Assembly (NCBI RefSeq): GCF_047238105.1
Contig: NZ_JBDFMD010000001.1
Location: forward strand, 3,596,001-3,660,000
Reading direction: 5' to 3'
Length of the DNA stretch: 64,000 nt
Origin: Paenibacillus_D sp047238105
GTDB taxonomy: Bacteria; Bacillota; Bacilli; Paenibacillales; Paenibacillaceae
In this document: piece by piece, positions 16,178 through 25,409 of the stretch
Position numbering within the stretch: the stretch's first letter is position 1
Layout of the letters: each line of letters begins with the position of its first letter
Translations under genes and position numbers: made by a program
Notes under the pieces: model-generated
Seen by the model: the letters and a program-made list of their open reading frames with translations, nothing else
Told to the model about the DNA's origin: nothing
Databases searched by the model: none

Positions 16178-18460
16178 TCAGTCGAACCAGAATAACGGCT
16201 CGACATACCACCGCTGGTTGGCATAGCCGTTCCAGCTGTGTGCAATGACCGGCGCATGATTGTCCTGGGAAGCGCCGGCGACGTCCAGCACACCGCCGCT
16301 GGCTGCGTTGACGATCCTGTACGTCCCGTCGTTCAGCGGTTCTGCGCGCCAATATTGGCTGTCTTCGTAAGTGGAGCCCCACTGGACCACCTTGTCGCTG
16401 CCGCCCTCGACATCCAGTACCTTGCTGCTGTGCAAGGCATGAAAGCGGTAGCCGGTAGCTTGCGTTTCCAGCCCGAACCGCTGATTGAAATCGTCGGATT
16501 TCTCCCACTGGATAAGCGGGGTGTTCTCCATTGTGCTGGCAGGCACATCCAGCACTTTGCCGCTATTGACATTGCGTACCAGCGTCGTGCCGAAGCCGCC
16601 GCTTAACAGCTCCCATTTCTGGCGAGGGTGATTCGTCCAGGCGCCGACCGTGATAGCGGCCCCGTTGCCCTGATTGCCGTCCTGCACTTGCAGGACGCGT
16701 TCGTTCTCTACAGATACGATACGGTAATATCCGTCGTTCGTACGCTCAACAAGCCACCGCTGGTTGTCCGAGTTGCTCCACGTCCACTGCAGAACCGGAG
16801 TATTCTCTGCACTGCCTCCGTTTTGCACATCCAGTACCTTGCCGCTGAGGATGGAGATGAGCCGATAATGCCCTCCCCCCAGCCCCTCAAATCGCCAGCG
16901 CTGGTTGTCGCCTTTTCCGGCATGAACCGTCGCCTGGACACCCGGAGCCTGATCGTTGTTAGGGATAATCAACGATTTGCCGCTGTGCTTGGCCGTTATA
17001 CGGTAATGCGAGTAGCGGCTTAGCGGGAGCGGCTCGGCAATCGCCATCATCGCGGCTTCCCGCTGGCCTGCCGGTTCCCAGAGCGAGAGCACGTTGGCCG
17101 TATCGTCTACCGTCATGACGCCTGCTGTCAGGCGGACATCGGCATAAGAGCGGACCAGCTCCTGATGAATCGGGTACGCGCCCAGTCCGTCATCCTTCCA
17201 GTTGAATCCGATGATCGTATAACCCGGACGGTAGGGATCGGGCACGGGTGCCTTGACATCGATATCCGGCGGGCGCCAGGACTGCATATTGGTCGCATAC
17301 TGCGTGGCCCAGTCGTAAGCGGTTTTGAGCGGTGACGGCTGCTGCGAGCCGATGCCGATCTCCATCGTCACGACCGGCCAGGACGGCTCCGGCCGATGAA
17401 TCCCCCAGTCTTCGAGATAACCTTGCACATCGTCGGTGATCTGCGAGATATCCGGTCCAGGAGAGGTGGGGATAATCGAGGGACTCCCTGGCTGATTGCC
17501 CTGGACCAACCGATTGGAGACGACGGGAATCCATTTGTACTGCTGAGCTCTTGCGCCGATCAGAGCATGTACGGAGCCGGCGGCGGGCGTCTGGTCCGAT
17601 CCGGCGGCATTATACCAGCCCCCCGGGAACACATTGGCGAACGGCTTCAGGATGACCCACTCGGAGGCAGGCTTGCCGTCGCAGCTGAACACTTGATCGA
17701 CGACGTTCATCGTCTCGATGACCTCGTCCAGATGACGCAGGTCGATAACGGCCGTCATGCCGGGGTAGTAAGTACCGATGTGCTGGAGCGCCTCCAACAG
17801 CGTGGGCGGCGGTCCGAACGTCTTGTCCTCCACCCAGCGGCCGATCGCGTGCGCGCCGGTGATCTCCCCGAGATCACCTTTCGACTTGTCGAAAGCGCGC
17901 AGCGTCGGGCGGTGCTGACCTTCCCAGGAGACATCGGATATCACGGGGTTATAGTAGCCTAGCGCTGTCCAGTTCCCGTCGTCCTGCGGACGCTCATGAT
18001 AATAGGTCTGCGCCAGGAAAGGGTCCCAATTGAACGAGTCGTAGACATCCTCGGCGAAGTTGGTCGTCCTGCCGTACGTATAATCGTGCATGAGGATGAG
18101 CTGACCGTCCTGCGTCATCTTCACGTCCAGTTCGACCATCTCAAACTTCAATTCCGCAGCCCGGTTGATCGCCATAATCGAATTTTCCGGAATGTCGTTG
18201 CCCCACGCGCCCCTATGTGCGGACAGGAACGGGCCGCGGCTCTGATCTCGCGGCTCGCCCATCAGCTTCATCAGCTTCTTCGGATCGTACCGGTACCCCG
18301 GTTTTGGCCCGTAAGGATAGCACCATGATCCCGCCTTCGGCGCTTCCGGCACATTCTGCGGAGACATGGTCTCCGCGGATGCAGCCGCAGGGAGCCATCC
18401 TTGAAGCAGCAGCAGAACCGCCAACAAACCCGCCCAACTCGCTTTAATCCCTCTGGACAT
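16178..18460 (-). CDS. Secreted glycerophosphodiester phosphodiesterase with ricin-type lectin repeats
   Basis: Exported phosphodiesterase-like protein, 760 residues. Signal peptide (GLLAVLLLLQGWLPAAASA). GDPD domain at about 65-440: AHRGAWGNDIPENS carries the catalytic His-Arg and Glu, MVELDVKMTQDGQLILMHD supplies metal ligands and the second His. Two ricin B-type (RICIN/CBM13) regions follow (about 485-755), with repeated SGKVLDVQ-GGS and QRW motifs that bind sugars. ATG 18460 is preferred (AAGGAAGG, 8-base spacing) over an in-frame TTG at 18481. The lectin part suggests action at a glycosylated surface such as teichoic acid, as an inference. Stop is 77 bp upstream of the small lipoprotein. 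Confidence 0.9.
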   Translation of the reverse strand: MSRGIKASWAGLLAVLLLLQGWLPAAASAETMSPQNVPEAPKAGSWCYPYGPKPGYRYDPKKLMKLMGEPRDQSRGPFLSAHRGAWGNDIPENSIMAINRAAELKFEMVELDVKMTQDGQLILMHDYTYGRTTNFAEDVYDSFNWDPFLAQTYYHERPQDDGNWTALGYYNPVISDVSWEGQHRPTLRAFDKSKGDLGEITGAHAIGRWVEDKTFGPPPTLLEALQHIGTYYPGMTAVIDLRHLDEVIETMNVVDQVFSCDGKPASEWVILKPFANVFPGGWYNAAGSDQTPAAGSVHALIGARAQQYKWIPVVSNRLVQGNQPGSPSIIPTSPGPDISQITDDVQGYLEDWGIHRPEPSWPVVTMEIGIGSQQPSPLKTAYDWATQYATNMQSWRPPDIDVKAPVPDPYRPGYTIIGFNWKDDGLGAYPIHQELVRSYADVRLTAGVMTVDDTANVLSLWEPAGQREAAMMAIAEPLPLSRYSHYRITAKHSGKSLIIPNNDQAPGVQATVHAGKGDNQRWRFEGLGGGHYRLISILSGKVLDVQNGGSAENTPVLQWTWSNSDNQRWLVERTNDGYYRIVSVENERVLQVQDGNQGNGAAITVGAWTNHPRQKWELLSGGFGTTLVRNVNSGKVLDVPASTMENTPLIQWEKSDDFNQRFGLETQATGYRFHALHSSKVLDVEGGSDKVVQWGSTYEDSQYWRAEPLNDGTYRIVNAASGGVLDVAGASQDNHAPVIAHSWNGYANQRWYVEPLFWFD

Positions 18461-18608
18461 ATGCTGGACCTTCCTTCTCAACTTTATTTGACACCGGTGT
18501 CAATAAGGAGTATAACATGGCCCTGACTAACCGGCACGTTAAGTGTTTGTGAAGGGGCCGCCCGGTCAGAGCGGCCTTATCTGCTAGTTGCCGGGCCTCA
18601 GGCCATGG

Positions 18609-19898
18609 TCAGCCGGAGCTCTGATAGCGGAACTGCCTGACCCGCTCCTGCAGCGTCTCGGCGGTGTGCTCCAGCTCGTGCGAGGCGGCGGCTACTTCCT
18701 GGACGATGCCGTTCTGCTCCTGGACGGCAGAAGCGATATCGCCCAGCCGGTCGGCATTGTCGGCTGCCGCGTCGGATACCTGCCGCGCATGGTCCAGGAC
18801 GCTCCGCATCTTCTCGCTCTGGGCGTCCATCAGGCCGGCGACATCCTCGATGGTCTGGGCCGTCCGGTGGACCGAGTCGAAGATGGATGCCATCGTCTCC
18901 CGGCTCGTCTGGGTCCGGTCCGACTCGGTCTGCATCTGCTGCGCCTGATCCGCCATCCGGCTGGCTGCCAGGGCCAGATCGCTGTGGATATCCTGGACCA
19001 GCCGGGCGATGTGCTGCACTTCCTGGGAGCTGTGCTGGGCCAGCTTGCGGATCTCCAGCGCGACGACCTCGAAGCCGCGGCCATGACTGCCAGCATGAGC
19101 GGCCTCGATCGAAGCGTTGAGCGCCAGCAGATGGGTGCGGGCCGAGATATCCTCGACCACCGAGAGGATATTGTCGATCCGGTCGGCGTGGGCCTCCAGC
19201 CGCTTGACGATATGGGCCGTTGCTACGCCGTCCCGGGCCAGCTCCTGCATTGCTGCCGCCAGCCGTTCCATCGCCGAGCTGCTGCTGGCGGCGGCTTCCT
19301 GCATATGAGACACGTCCGAGCGGGCCGCGGCCGCTTCCTTGAAGGCCGCTGCGGTCAACTCGCTCATCGTCTGTACCGTGCCATACATGGTACGGGAGAG
19401 GTTGGCTTGGGTATCGGTGTTATGCGAGATCGCGTCCACTCTGGTCGTGATCTCGCCTAGCCGCGTTGCGGACTGCTCCGCTGCTCCGCGCAGATGCCCG
19501 GCTTCCGTCCCGGTAGCCGTGGAGTGGCGGTCGATGTCCGAGACGATGCCGCGCAGATTGCTGATCATATGATTGAACGATTGAGCCAGATGTCGGAGCT
19601 CATCCTCGGCTCGGGGCACCGCTACGGTCTCTGTCAGCACGCCGTCTGCCGCTCTGCCGGCAGCCTGCTGCAGGGCATTGATCGGCTTGACGAGCCACCG
19701 TGCGGCGAGCCAGCCGAGCAGCCCGGTCCAGAAGACGCCCATCCCCAGGGTCAGGGTGGTGAAGAGCCAGGTCGGCATCGCGGGAGCGACCGCATCTTTG
19801 ACGACGAAGATAAAGAACGCGCTTGTCCCATAAGTGGTCGCGGCGACCAAGGTAATCCCGAGCACCAGCTTTCTAACGAGATTCCATCGGGTAATCAT
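18609..19898 (-). CDS. Methyl-accepting chemotaxis protein without extracellular sensor domain
   Basis: Chemotaxis transducer signalling to CheA. 429 residues: helix 1 (about 10-32), a loop of only about 10 residues (KDAVAPAMPTW), helix 2 (about 42-63), HAMP (RWLVKPINALQQAAGRAADG), then the methyl-accepting coiled coil. The hairpin tip contains DISARTHLLALNASIEAAHAGSHGRGFEVVALEIRKLA, where AR-HLL and H replace the usual TNLL and E-G residues. ATG 19898 follows GGAGGAG; an upstream in-frame extension lacks a ribosome site. With no ligand domain the input may come from the membrane or a partner protein. It stands alone. Confidence 0.92.
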   Translation of the reverse strand: MITRWNLVRKLVLGITLVAATTYGTSAFFIFVVKDAVAPAMPTWLFTTLTLGMGVFWTGLLGWLAARWLVKPINALQQAAGRAADGVLTETVAVPRAEDELRHLAQSFNHMISNLRGIVSDIDRHSTATGTEAGHLRGAAEQSATRLGEITTRVDAISHNTDTQANLSRTMYGTVQTMSELTAAAFKEAAAARSDVSHMQEAAASSSSAMERLAAAMQELARDGVATAHIVKRLEAHADRIDNILSVVEDISARTHLLALNASIEAAHAGSHGRGFEVVALEIRKLAQHSSQEVQHIARLVQDIHSDLALAASRMADQAQQMQTESDRTQTSRETMASIFDSVHRTAQTIEDVAGLMDAQSEKMRSVLDHARQVSDAAADNADRLGDIASAVQEQNGIVQEVAAASHELEHTAETLQERVRQFRYQSSG

Positions 19899-20089
19899 GG
19901 ATGCTCCTCCTTCAAGTGTGAGCTTTCTCACTCTAAGATACCAATCTATGAACGACCCGGCTGTGATCTAGGTCACGCTTGCTGCAGCGTTTTGTTCATA
20001 TGTCAGCTTCACCTTGACGAGACAGGCCGGATGCTCTAATATAAGCTTTAATTATTTCAAGCATCAACTTACCTGTTAACTGCATGGAC

Positions 20090-20307
20090 CAAGGATATCG
20101 TCTGTATCGCAGGACATTGCAGAGAGGGTGCCGCCCGCTGAGAGGCGCCCATGTCCGGACACATACGCCCGCCTTGAGAGCAGCAGCGGCGAACGCAGTA
20201 ACCGTTGCCGGCCGCCGGTCGTTACCCCGGTCCGAGGACTGCCTTGCAGGCAGTCGAATTTAGGGTGGTACCACGAGCACATTCGTCCCTGACGAATGTG
20301 TTTATTT
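20090..20307 (+). ncRNA. T-box riboswitch (proline) upstream of prolyl-tRNA synthetase
   Basis: The T-box sequence AGGGTGGTACCACG (20262-20275) matches the consensus AGGGTGGNACCGCG. A stem I with AGAGAG and GCTGAGAG loop motifs (20120-20143) closed by GGACAT/ATGTCC lies upstream, and CCTTGAGAGC ends stem I. Proline codons CCC/CCG lie at 20168-20171 where the specifier is expected; the exact specifier was not resolved. A terminator hairpin CACATTCGTC/GACGAATGTG with TTTATTT follows (20278-20307). Uncharged tRNA-Pro should favour the antiterminator and read-through into proS. Confidence 0.93.
20278..20307 (+). terminator. T-box-controlled terminator
   Basis: Perfect 10-bp stem CACATTCGTC/GACGAATGTG, 3-base loop, T-rich tail. 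Located 35 bp before the proS ATG. Confidence 0.9.
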
Positions 20308-20342
20308 GCGTTCGGCCGCCCTATTACGAAGGAGGAGTTCAC

Positions 20343-21641
20343 ATGCGTCAATCCAATCTGCTCATCCCCACCCTGCGGGAAGCGCCTGCCGATGCGGAGG
20401 CTGCCAGTCACGCACTGCTGTTAAGAGGCGGGTATATCCGGCCTTTGGCTGCAGGAATCTATATCTTCCTGCCGCTGGGCCTGCGAGTGCTGCGCAGCAT
20501 CGAACGCATCATCCGTGAAGAGCTGGACCGGATAGGCGCGCAAGAGCTGCTCATGCCGGCGCTGCAGCCCGCCGAGCTCTGGCAGGCTTCGGGGCGCTAC
20601 TCGGCTTACGGGCCGGAGCTGATCCGGCTGCAGGACAGACACGGGAGGCCGTTTGTATTGGGGCCGACGCATGAAGAGGTCATCACCGCGCTGGCCGGAC
20701 AGGAGATCCGCTCCTACCGTCAGCTGCCGATTACGCTGTATCAGATACAGACCAAATACCGGGATGAGCGGCGGCCGCGGTTTGGCTTGCTGCGCGGCAG
20801 GGAGTTCGTTATGAAGGACGCCTATTCTTTTGGAACCTCATGGGAGGAAGCGAGCCGATCTTACCAGGGGATGCATGCCGCGTACAACCGCATATTCAAG
20901 CGGTGCGGGCTGCGCTTCCGGGCCGTCGAAGCGGATCCGGGAACGATCGGCGGCGAAGGCGGTTCGCATGAATTTATCGCCTTGGCGGAGATCGGGGAAG
21001 ATACGATCGCATCCTGCGGCAGCTGCGGCTACGCAGCTAATCTGGAGAAACATGTCGGCGATTACCTGAGTGCCCGGGCAGGGGATAGTTGCCCGCAGTG
21101 CGAGGAGGGGGTGTTGAGCCTGCACCGGGGCATCGAGGTCGGCCATGTGTTCAAGCTGGGCACCAAGTACAGTCAAGCCGTGGGGGCCAGCTATCTCGAC
21201 GATCAAGGCCAGGAACAGCCGATGATCATGGGCTGCTACAGCATCGGCGTGTCCCGTCTGCTGGCGGCGATTGTGGAGCAGCATCACGAAGCGCAAGGCA
21301 TCCGGTGGCCGGGCGGGATCGCGCCGTTCCAGGTGCATCTGATCCCCGTCTCGGTCCAGGATGAGCAGCAGATGCGACTGGCAGGAGAACTGTATGAGCA
21401 GCTGCGGAGCATGGGGATCGAGACGCTGCTGGATGATCGGGATGAGCGCCCGGGCGTCAAGTTCAAGGACGCCGATCTCATCGGTGTGCCGATCCGCATC
21501 GTGGTCGGCAAGGAAGCGGGATCAGGACGGGTCGAATATACCGATCCCGCGCATCCGGACAAACAGACGACGACAGCGGCCGAGGCAGCGTCTCTGGCTT
21601 CCGTATTCCTGGCATCACTCATCTCTGGCGATATACTTTGA
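20343..21641 (+). CDS. proS: Prolyl-tRNA synthetase lacking the editing (INS) domain
   Basis: Class II synthetase charging tRNA-Pro. Motifs: LRGGYIRPLAAGIYIFLPLG, LGPTHEEV, YQIQTKYRDERRPRFGLLRGREFVMKDAYSF (motif 2), GGEGGSHEF, and GIEVGHVFKLGTKYS with MGCYSIGVSRL (motif 3), then the anticodon domain. 432 residues against about 570 for usual bacterial ProRS. After YAANLE the sequence goes directly via a short CPQC-containing linker to HRGIEVGH, so the roughly 180-residue INS domain that deacylates Ala-tRNA-Pro is missing. ATG 20343 follows GGAGGAG. It is probably a second, amino-acid-starvation-controlled ProRS; whether a full-length copy exists elsewhere is unknown. Confidence 0.93.
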   Translation: MRQSNLLIPTLREAPADAEAASHALLLRGGYIRPLAAGIYIFLPLGLRVLRSIERIIREELDRIGAQELLMPALQPAELWQASGRYSAYGPELIRLQDRHGRPFVLGPTHEEVITALAGQEIRSYRQLPITLYQIQTKYRDERRPRFGLLRGREFVMKDAYSFGTSWEEASRSYQGMHAAYNRIFKRCGLRFRAVEADPGTIGGEGGSHEFIALAEIGEDTIASCGSCGYAANLEKHVGDYLSARAGDSCPQCEEGVLSLHRGIEVGHVFKLGTKYSQAVGASYLDDQGQEQPMIMGCYSIGVSRLLAAIVEQHHEAQGIRWPGGIAPFQVHLIPVSVQDEQQMRLAGELYEQLRSMGIETLLDDRDERPGVKFKDADLIGVPIRIVVGKEAGSGRVEYTDPAHPDKQTTTAAEAASLASVFLASLISGDIL

Positions 21642-22674
21642 TCAGCTTGTTCACCCGGCTGTCGGCGTCCGTGATCAGACGGCTGATATGGTCGTTGCCG
21701 TTCCGCCGGTCGAAGGCGGCCGCCAGCAAGGCGAGCTGCTCATCGAGCCAGGGGATCGTCACCCGATCCGAGGCGGCAAGCCGCTTCCGGCGCTTCTTGC
21801 GATGCCATTCCCGCAGGAACTGGCGCACCGCCAGCAGATAGTGCAGCCGATCCCAGCCGGCCCTGCTCTCCAGACCGAGGTGAATCGTCTGCCTGTACAG
21901 TTTCTCGGCTTTGGAGAGGTTGGTCACAGTATAGAACGATAAGAAAGCCCCGAGCTCCGGCAGATAGGCCGGGCCGTCGAGACGGGGCAGAGCTTTCCTG
22001 GCCAGTGCGTGCGCCCGCTCGGGCTCCTGGAGCTGCAGAAGGGGCAGGATGATATGCCCGTAGGTCTGCTGCGGGATGTGCCGGCAGCTCATCTGTCCTT
22101 CCAGGATCGGCTTGAGCTGCTGCAGCCCCCGCCTGATGTGGCCGATGCCGATGTGGTACGTACCGAGCATATGCCGTTCGCAGGCCAGGCAGTCGGCCAG
22201 CGCATCCCGGGGTTCGGTGCGCCAGAGCTTATAGGCCGCGGCCGCTTCCGGCAGCCGTCCCTGCGACAGCAGGCTGTTGACCTTGTTCATGTAATACATC
22301 CGCAGACTGTAACCATGCCTCAGGCATTTCTCCCGGAAATCCTCGAACAACGAATCAACCTGCGCCAGCGTCAGCTCGGGAATCTGCCACGCGCTGTTGA
22401 GCGCCCACTTGTAATACCACATCAGCGTGTGTGCACTGTAATCACCCGGGTTCTGCTCGAACTTGGCCAGACACCAGGCGAAGATGACGAGCAGCTTCTC
22501 CTGGCAGCCGGCCTCCGAGGCCTCGCTCAGATAACCGATCCGGGCATCGTAGGCCTGCTCCTCCGTCATGTAGCGATCGGCGATCCGGATCATCTCTTCC
22601 AGGACCGCCAGCTTTTGGCGCCCGCTCGGCAGCTCCCAGGTGCTTCGCTTCAGCTCATCAAAACGCTGTTTCAT
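21619..22674 (-). CDS. Helical-repeat (TPR-like) protein paired with an HSP90-like protein
   Basis: 351 residues, soluble, mostly alpha-helical, rich in Leu/Ala/Arg with repeated helical hairpins (AAAAYKLWRTEP, RAHALARKALPRL, SKAEKLYRQTIHLGL) that look like degenerate tetratricopeptide repeats. No enzymatic motif is seen. The ATG at 22674 lies inside the 3' end of the HSP90-like gene (17-bp overlap) with ribosome site GAGGTGGA, so the two are translationally coupled and probably made in proportion. The stop overlaps the end of convergent proS by 23 bp. Role unknown; partner or adaptor of the HSP90-like ATPase is inferred from coupling only. Confidence 0.8.
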   Translation of the reverse strand: MKQRFDELKRSTWELPSGRQKLAVLEEMIRIADRYMTEEQAYDARIGYLSEASEAGCQEKLLVIFAWCLAKFEQNPGDYSAHTLMWYYKWALNSAWQIPELTLAQVDSLFEDFREKCLRHGYSLRMYYMNKVNSLLSQGRLPEAAAAYKLWRTEPRDALADCLACERHMLGTYHIGIGHIRRGLQQLKPILEGQMSCRHIPQQTYGHIILPLLQLQEPERAHALARKALPRLDGPAYLPELGAFLSFYTVTNLSKAEKLYRQTIHLGLESRAGWDRLHYLLAVRQFLREWHRKKRRKRLAASDRVTIPWLDEQLALLAAAFDRRNGNDHISRLITDADSRVNKLIKVYRQR

Positions 22675-24454
22675 CGTGGTCCACCTCGCCAGCCTGAGCC
22701 AAGCCCCGGTTCATGAATACGAGCAGGGAATCGTTCATCATCCGCAGCTCCTCGGTATGCATCGGATGATGGCCGAGCAGCAGCGCCTGGGTATAGAACA
22801 GCTCGATCGCCGACTTGCGCAGCTGCGGATCCCGGATATTCAGCGCCTTGCGCACCATCGGGTTATTGTAGTTGTAGCAAATGCTGGCCAGCGGCGGCTC
22901 ATACAGCTCCTGCTTGACGGCGCGGATGATCGCCTGGAAGACCGGACCCGCTTCCTGCTCGCTCTCATCGGCCAGCTTGAAGAAGTTGGCTTCCCGGCTC
23001 GTATTGTAGAGTACGGGCATATCGGCTGGCTCGAACCAGCGGATCAGCGAGCGGCACTGGAAGCGGGACAGCAGCTCGTCCGTGTGCTCCAGGAGGATCC
23101 GTGCGGCGGCTTGCTCTTCCTCATCTGGCCGCGTGAATCGCTCCGCAAAGGCCATTGGATCGAGGACGGCGACCTGGATGTCTTCTTCGATGCGCGGGAG
23201 CCTCCGCACCAGATCGAGATCGTGGACATACCCCCCATTAATGACCATCATCTCCTGCGCCTTGGCGACACGATTGACCTGACGGAATTCATCCAGGGAG
23301 GAAGTGACCAGGATCGTTGTCCGCTGGCGGAGGATCGACTCCATCTTCATCTCTCCGAAGGACGTCTCGAACGTCAGATGCCGGATGAACACCGCATACA
23401 GGTCTTCATCATGGACGGCCATCGTCTTGATGGAGGACTGATGGATCAGGATGATGCGTTCGAACAGTCCAGGGTCGCTCTCCGACAGCTGGAGCAGATA
23501 GCGCTTGATGCTCTCGCCGAGCTCCTCCTTGACGGCGTGGAACAGGTCATTCTCCTGGAACGCTTCGCGGGAGGCCGTCGGCCGGAGGTGATCGGTGTTG
23601 AGGATACCCTGGACGAAGAACGCCCAGGCCGGCAGCAGGTTGGTCATCTGATCGGACAGCAGCATGTTCTTCAGATAGACGCGGTGCTTGCGCTCGTCCT
23701 GCAAGCTCACGGCATGGGGCAGCACGTAAGCGATGCCGCGGACGCCGCCGATCGTCGAGGCAAGCGGGATGATGTCGAGCGGTTTTTCATAGAGAATGCC
23801 TTGGACATAATCTACTGCGGCCGGCTTATCCAGGCTCCAGGGCGGAGCGGCGCCGTTCAGCAGCTCATCGCAGGCGTCCTCCGTCAGGTAGATCGGGGTG
23901 GGCAGGAACTCGCCGTATTTCCTCAGCAGATCTTCCAGGCGGTAGTACGTGAAGTACTCTTCGTAGTCCGGCTTGGCCTTCAGGTAGACAGTTGTGCCTA
24001 CGGGGACCTCCTGCGTGAGCCTGCGGAGCGTATAGGTGCCGTCCGGCTTGCCGCGCCACTCCAGGGGTTCATCCGACTGGGCTGACCTGGTGATCATCAC
24101 GATCTCTTCGCTCACGACAAAACAGGACAGCAGCCCGACGCCGAACTGACCGATGTAATCGTCCCCGCGGTCCGGCTCCGTACGCTTGATCGAGCTGCCG
24201 ATCCGGGAGAGGAACAATGCCACATCCTCCTCTGTCAGCCCGCAGCCATTATCCGTAAAAGAGAGCGCTCCCGAGGAGAACAGCTCTACCTTGATATGGC
24301 CCTCGAAAACTTGACCCATCCGCTGTCTGGCTGTGACGGCATCGGTGCCGTTCTGCAGCAGCTCGCGGACGAACACGCCAGGGTCGGAGTAGAGATGGTT
24401 CGACAGGAGGTCGATGATGCCTTGCAGATTCACTTGGAAATTCATATTCTTCAT
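22658..24454 (-). CDS. Divergent HSP90-family (HtpG-like) chaperone ATPase
   Basis: GHKL ATPase of the HSP90 family, 598 residues. N-domain: RELLQNGTDA (catalytic Glu31, Asn35), FTDNGCGLT (Asp68, nucleotide-binding), IGQFGVGLLSCFVVSEE. A middle domain follows with LRPTASREAF in the position of the HtpG N-V-S-R-E segment. Differences from housekeeping HtpG: ELLQNGTDA instead of ELISNASDA, LLSCF for FYSAF, low similarity in the C-terminal half. ATG 24454 follows GAGGT at 8 bases. It is the first gene of a two-gene unit with the TPR-like protein, divergent from the GntR regulator. Function beyond a chaperone-like ATPase is not known. Confidence 0.88.
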   Translation of the reverse strand: MKNMNFQVNLQGIIDLLSNHLYSDPGVFVRELLQNGTDAVTARQRMGQVFEGHIKVELFSSGALSFTDNGCGLTEEDVALFLSRIGSSIKRTEPDRGDDYIGQFGVGLLSCFVVSEEIVMITRSAQSDEPLEWRGKPDGTYTLRRLTQEVPVGTTVYLKAKPDYEEYFTYYRLEDLLRKYGEFLPTPIYLTEDACDELLNGAAPPWSLDKPAAVDYVQGILYEKPLDIIPLASTIGGVRGIAYVLPHAVSLQDERKHRVYLKNMLLSDQMTNLLPAWAFFVQGILNTDHLRPTASREAFQENDLFHAVKEELGESIKRYLLQLSESDPGLFERIILIHQSSIKTMAVHDEDLYAVFIRHLTFETSFGEMKMESILRQRTTILVTSSLDEFRQVNRVAKAQEMMVINGGYVHDLDLVRRLPRIEEDIQVAVLDPMAFAERFTRPDEEEQAAARILLEHTDELLSRFQCRSLIRWFEPADMPVLYNTSREANFFKLADESEQEAGPVFQAIIRAVKQELYEPPLASICYNYNNPMVRKALNIRDPQLRKSAIELFYTQALLLGHHPMHTEELRMMNDSLLVFMNRGLAQAGEVDHDETAF

Positions 24455-24586
24455 GAAGGGTTACCTCGCAGGGATTGATATCTTACTTTATCGGTTATGC
24501 GCGCCCCTTCAAATAGAGTCATTCTTAAGCAAAGCGGCCTTTGTGGTATAATCAAGTAACAAATCGAGGGACGGCGAGTGTGAGGC

Positions 24587-25273
24587 ATGAGCAAACGACT
24601 GGTATACGAAGTAGTCTATGATGAGATCAAACGGAGGATCGAACAGGGCATCTGGAAGGCGGGGGCGCGGATCCCGACGATCGAGGAGATCGCCGGGGAG
24701 CTCGGGGTCGGCGTATCCTCGGTCAGGGAAGCAGTGCGCATCCTGGGCAAGCAGAAGATCCTGCTGGTAGAGCAGGGCCGGGGTACCTTCGTCAGCGACC
24801 AGCTGCCGGAGCAGGCCGATCGGTATCTGGCAGTGCTGGAGCATAGCTCCTGGCTGCAGCTGACGGAGACGCGGCTGATCATCGAGCCTGAGCTCGCCGC
24901 CCTGGCGGCCGAGAGGGGAAATGAAGCACAGATCGAGCAGATCGTGAAGACAGCCGAGCTGATGCACAAGAAGGTGCTCTCCAGCCAGTCCTTCCTGCGG
25001 GAGGATATGAAGTTCCATGAACAGATCGCCGAGGCTTCCCAGAACGAGATCCTGGGCAATACGCTGCGTATGCTTGGGGACGTGCTGCTGGACAGCCGCC
25101 GGCAGACGATGCGGATCCCCGGCATGGATGAGAAGGCGGCGGCCTACCATCTTCTGATCGCGATGGCGATCAGGCAGCGCGACGCCGGGCAGGCGAGGGA
25201 ACTGATGCGCCTGCATATCGGGGATATGCAGCGGGAGCTCCAGAGCGGGCTGATCCGGGAGGAATCGACATAG
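24587..25273 (+). CDS. GntR/FadR-family regulator, probably of galactonate metabolism
   Basis: Repressor of 228 residues. N-terminal winged helix with IPTIEEIAGELGVGVSSVREAVRIL; C-terminal all-helical FCD ligand domain with metal-ligand candidates Asp and His in EDMKFHEQIAE and His in AAYHLLIAMAIRQRD and MRLHIGDM. The downstream gene encodes a galactonate-dehydratase-like enzyme behind a perfect palindrome, the likely operator. ATG 24587 has a weak ribosome site (GTGAGG). A terminator follows, so regulator and target are separate units. Confidence 0.9.
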   Translation: MSKRLVYEVVYDEIKRRIEQGIWKAGARIPTIEEIAGELGVGVSSVREAVRILGKQKILLVEQGRGTFVSDQLPEQADRYLAVLEHSSWLQLTETRLIIEPELAALAAERGNEAQIEQIVKTAELMHKKVLSSQSFLREDMKFHEQIAEASQNEILGNTLRMLGDVLLDSRRQTMRIPGMDEKAAAYHLLIAMAIRQRDAGQARELMRLHIGDMQRELQSGLIREEST

Positions 25274-25277
25274 AGAA

Positions 25278-25312
25278 CTGCAGCCATGCGTTAAGCGGGC
25301 TGCAGTTTTTTT
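25278..25312 (+). terminator. Terminator of the GntR gene
   Basis: CTGCAGCC/GGCTGCAG stem (8 bp or longer) followed by TTTTTTT. Confidence 0.9.
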
Positions 25313-25409
25313 GATGCGCCGCATCCGGTGTGCCGCTCGGGGAGGACACAGTAGCACTGCGGCAGGAGCCGGAGTAGCGGAACGTTACAAAAGACTCTGT
25401 ACACCAAGT

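Noticed and set aside
22658..22690. GEVDHDETAF at the HSP90-like C-terminus, recalling the eukaryotic MEEVD tail that binds TPR proteins
   Set aside because: It is not terminal, and the EVD codons coincide with the ribosome site GAGGTGGAC of the next gene, so the match is most likely coincidental.
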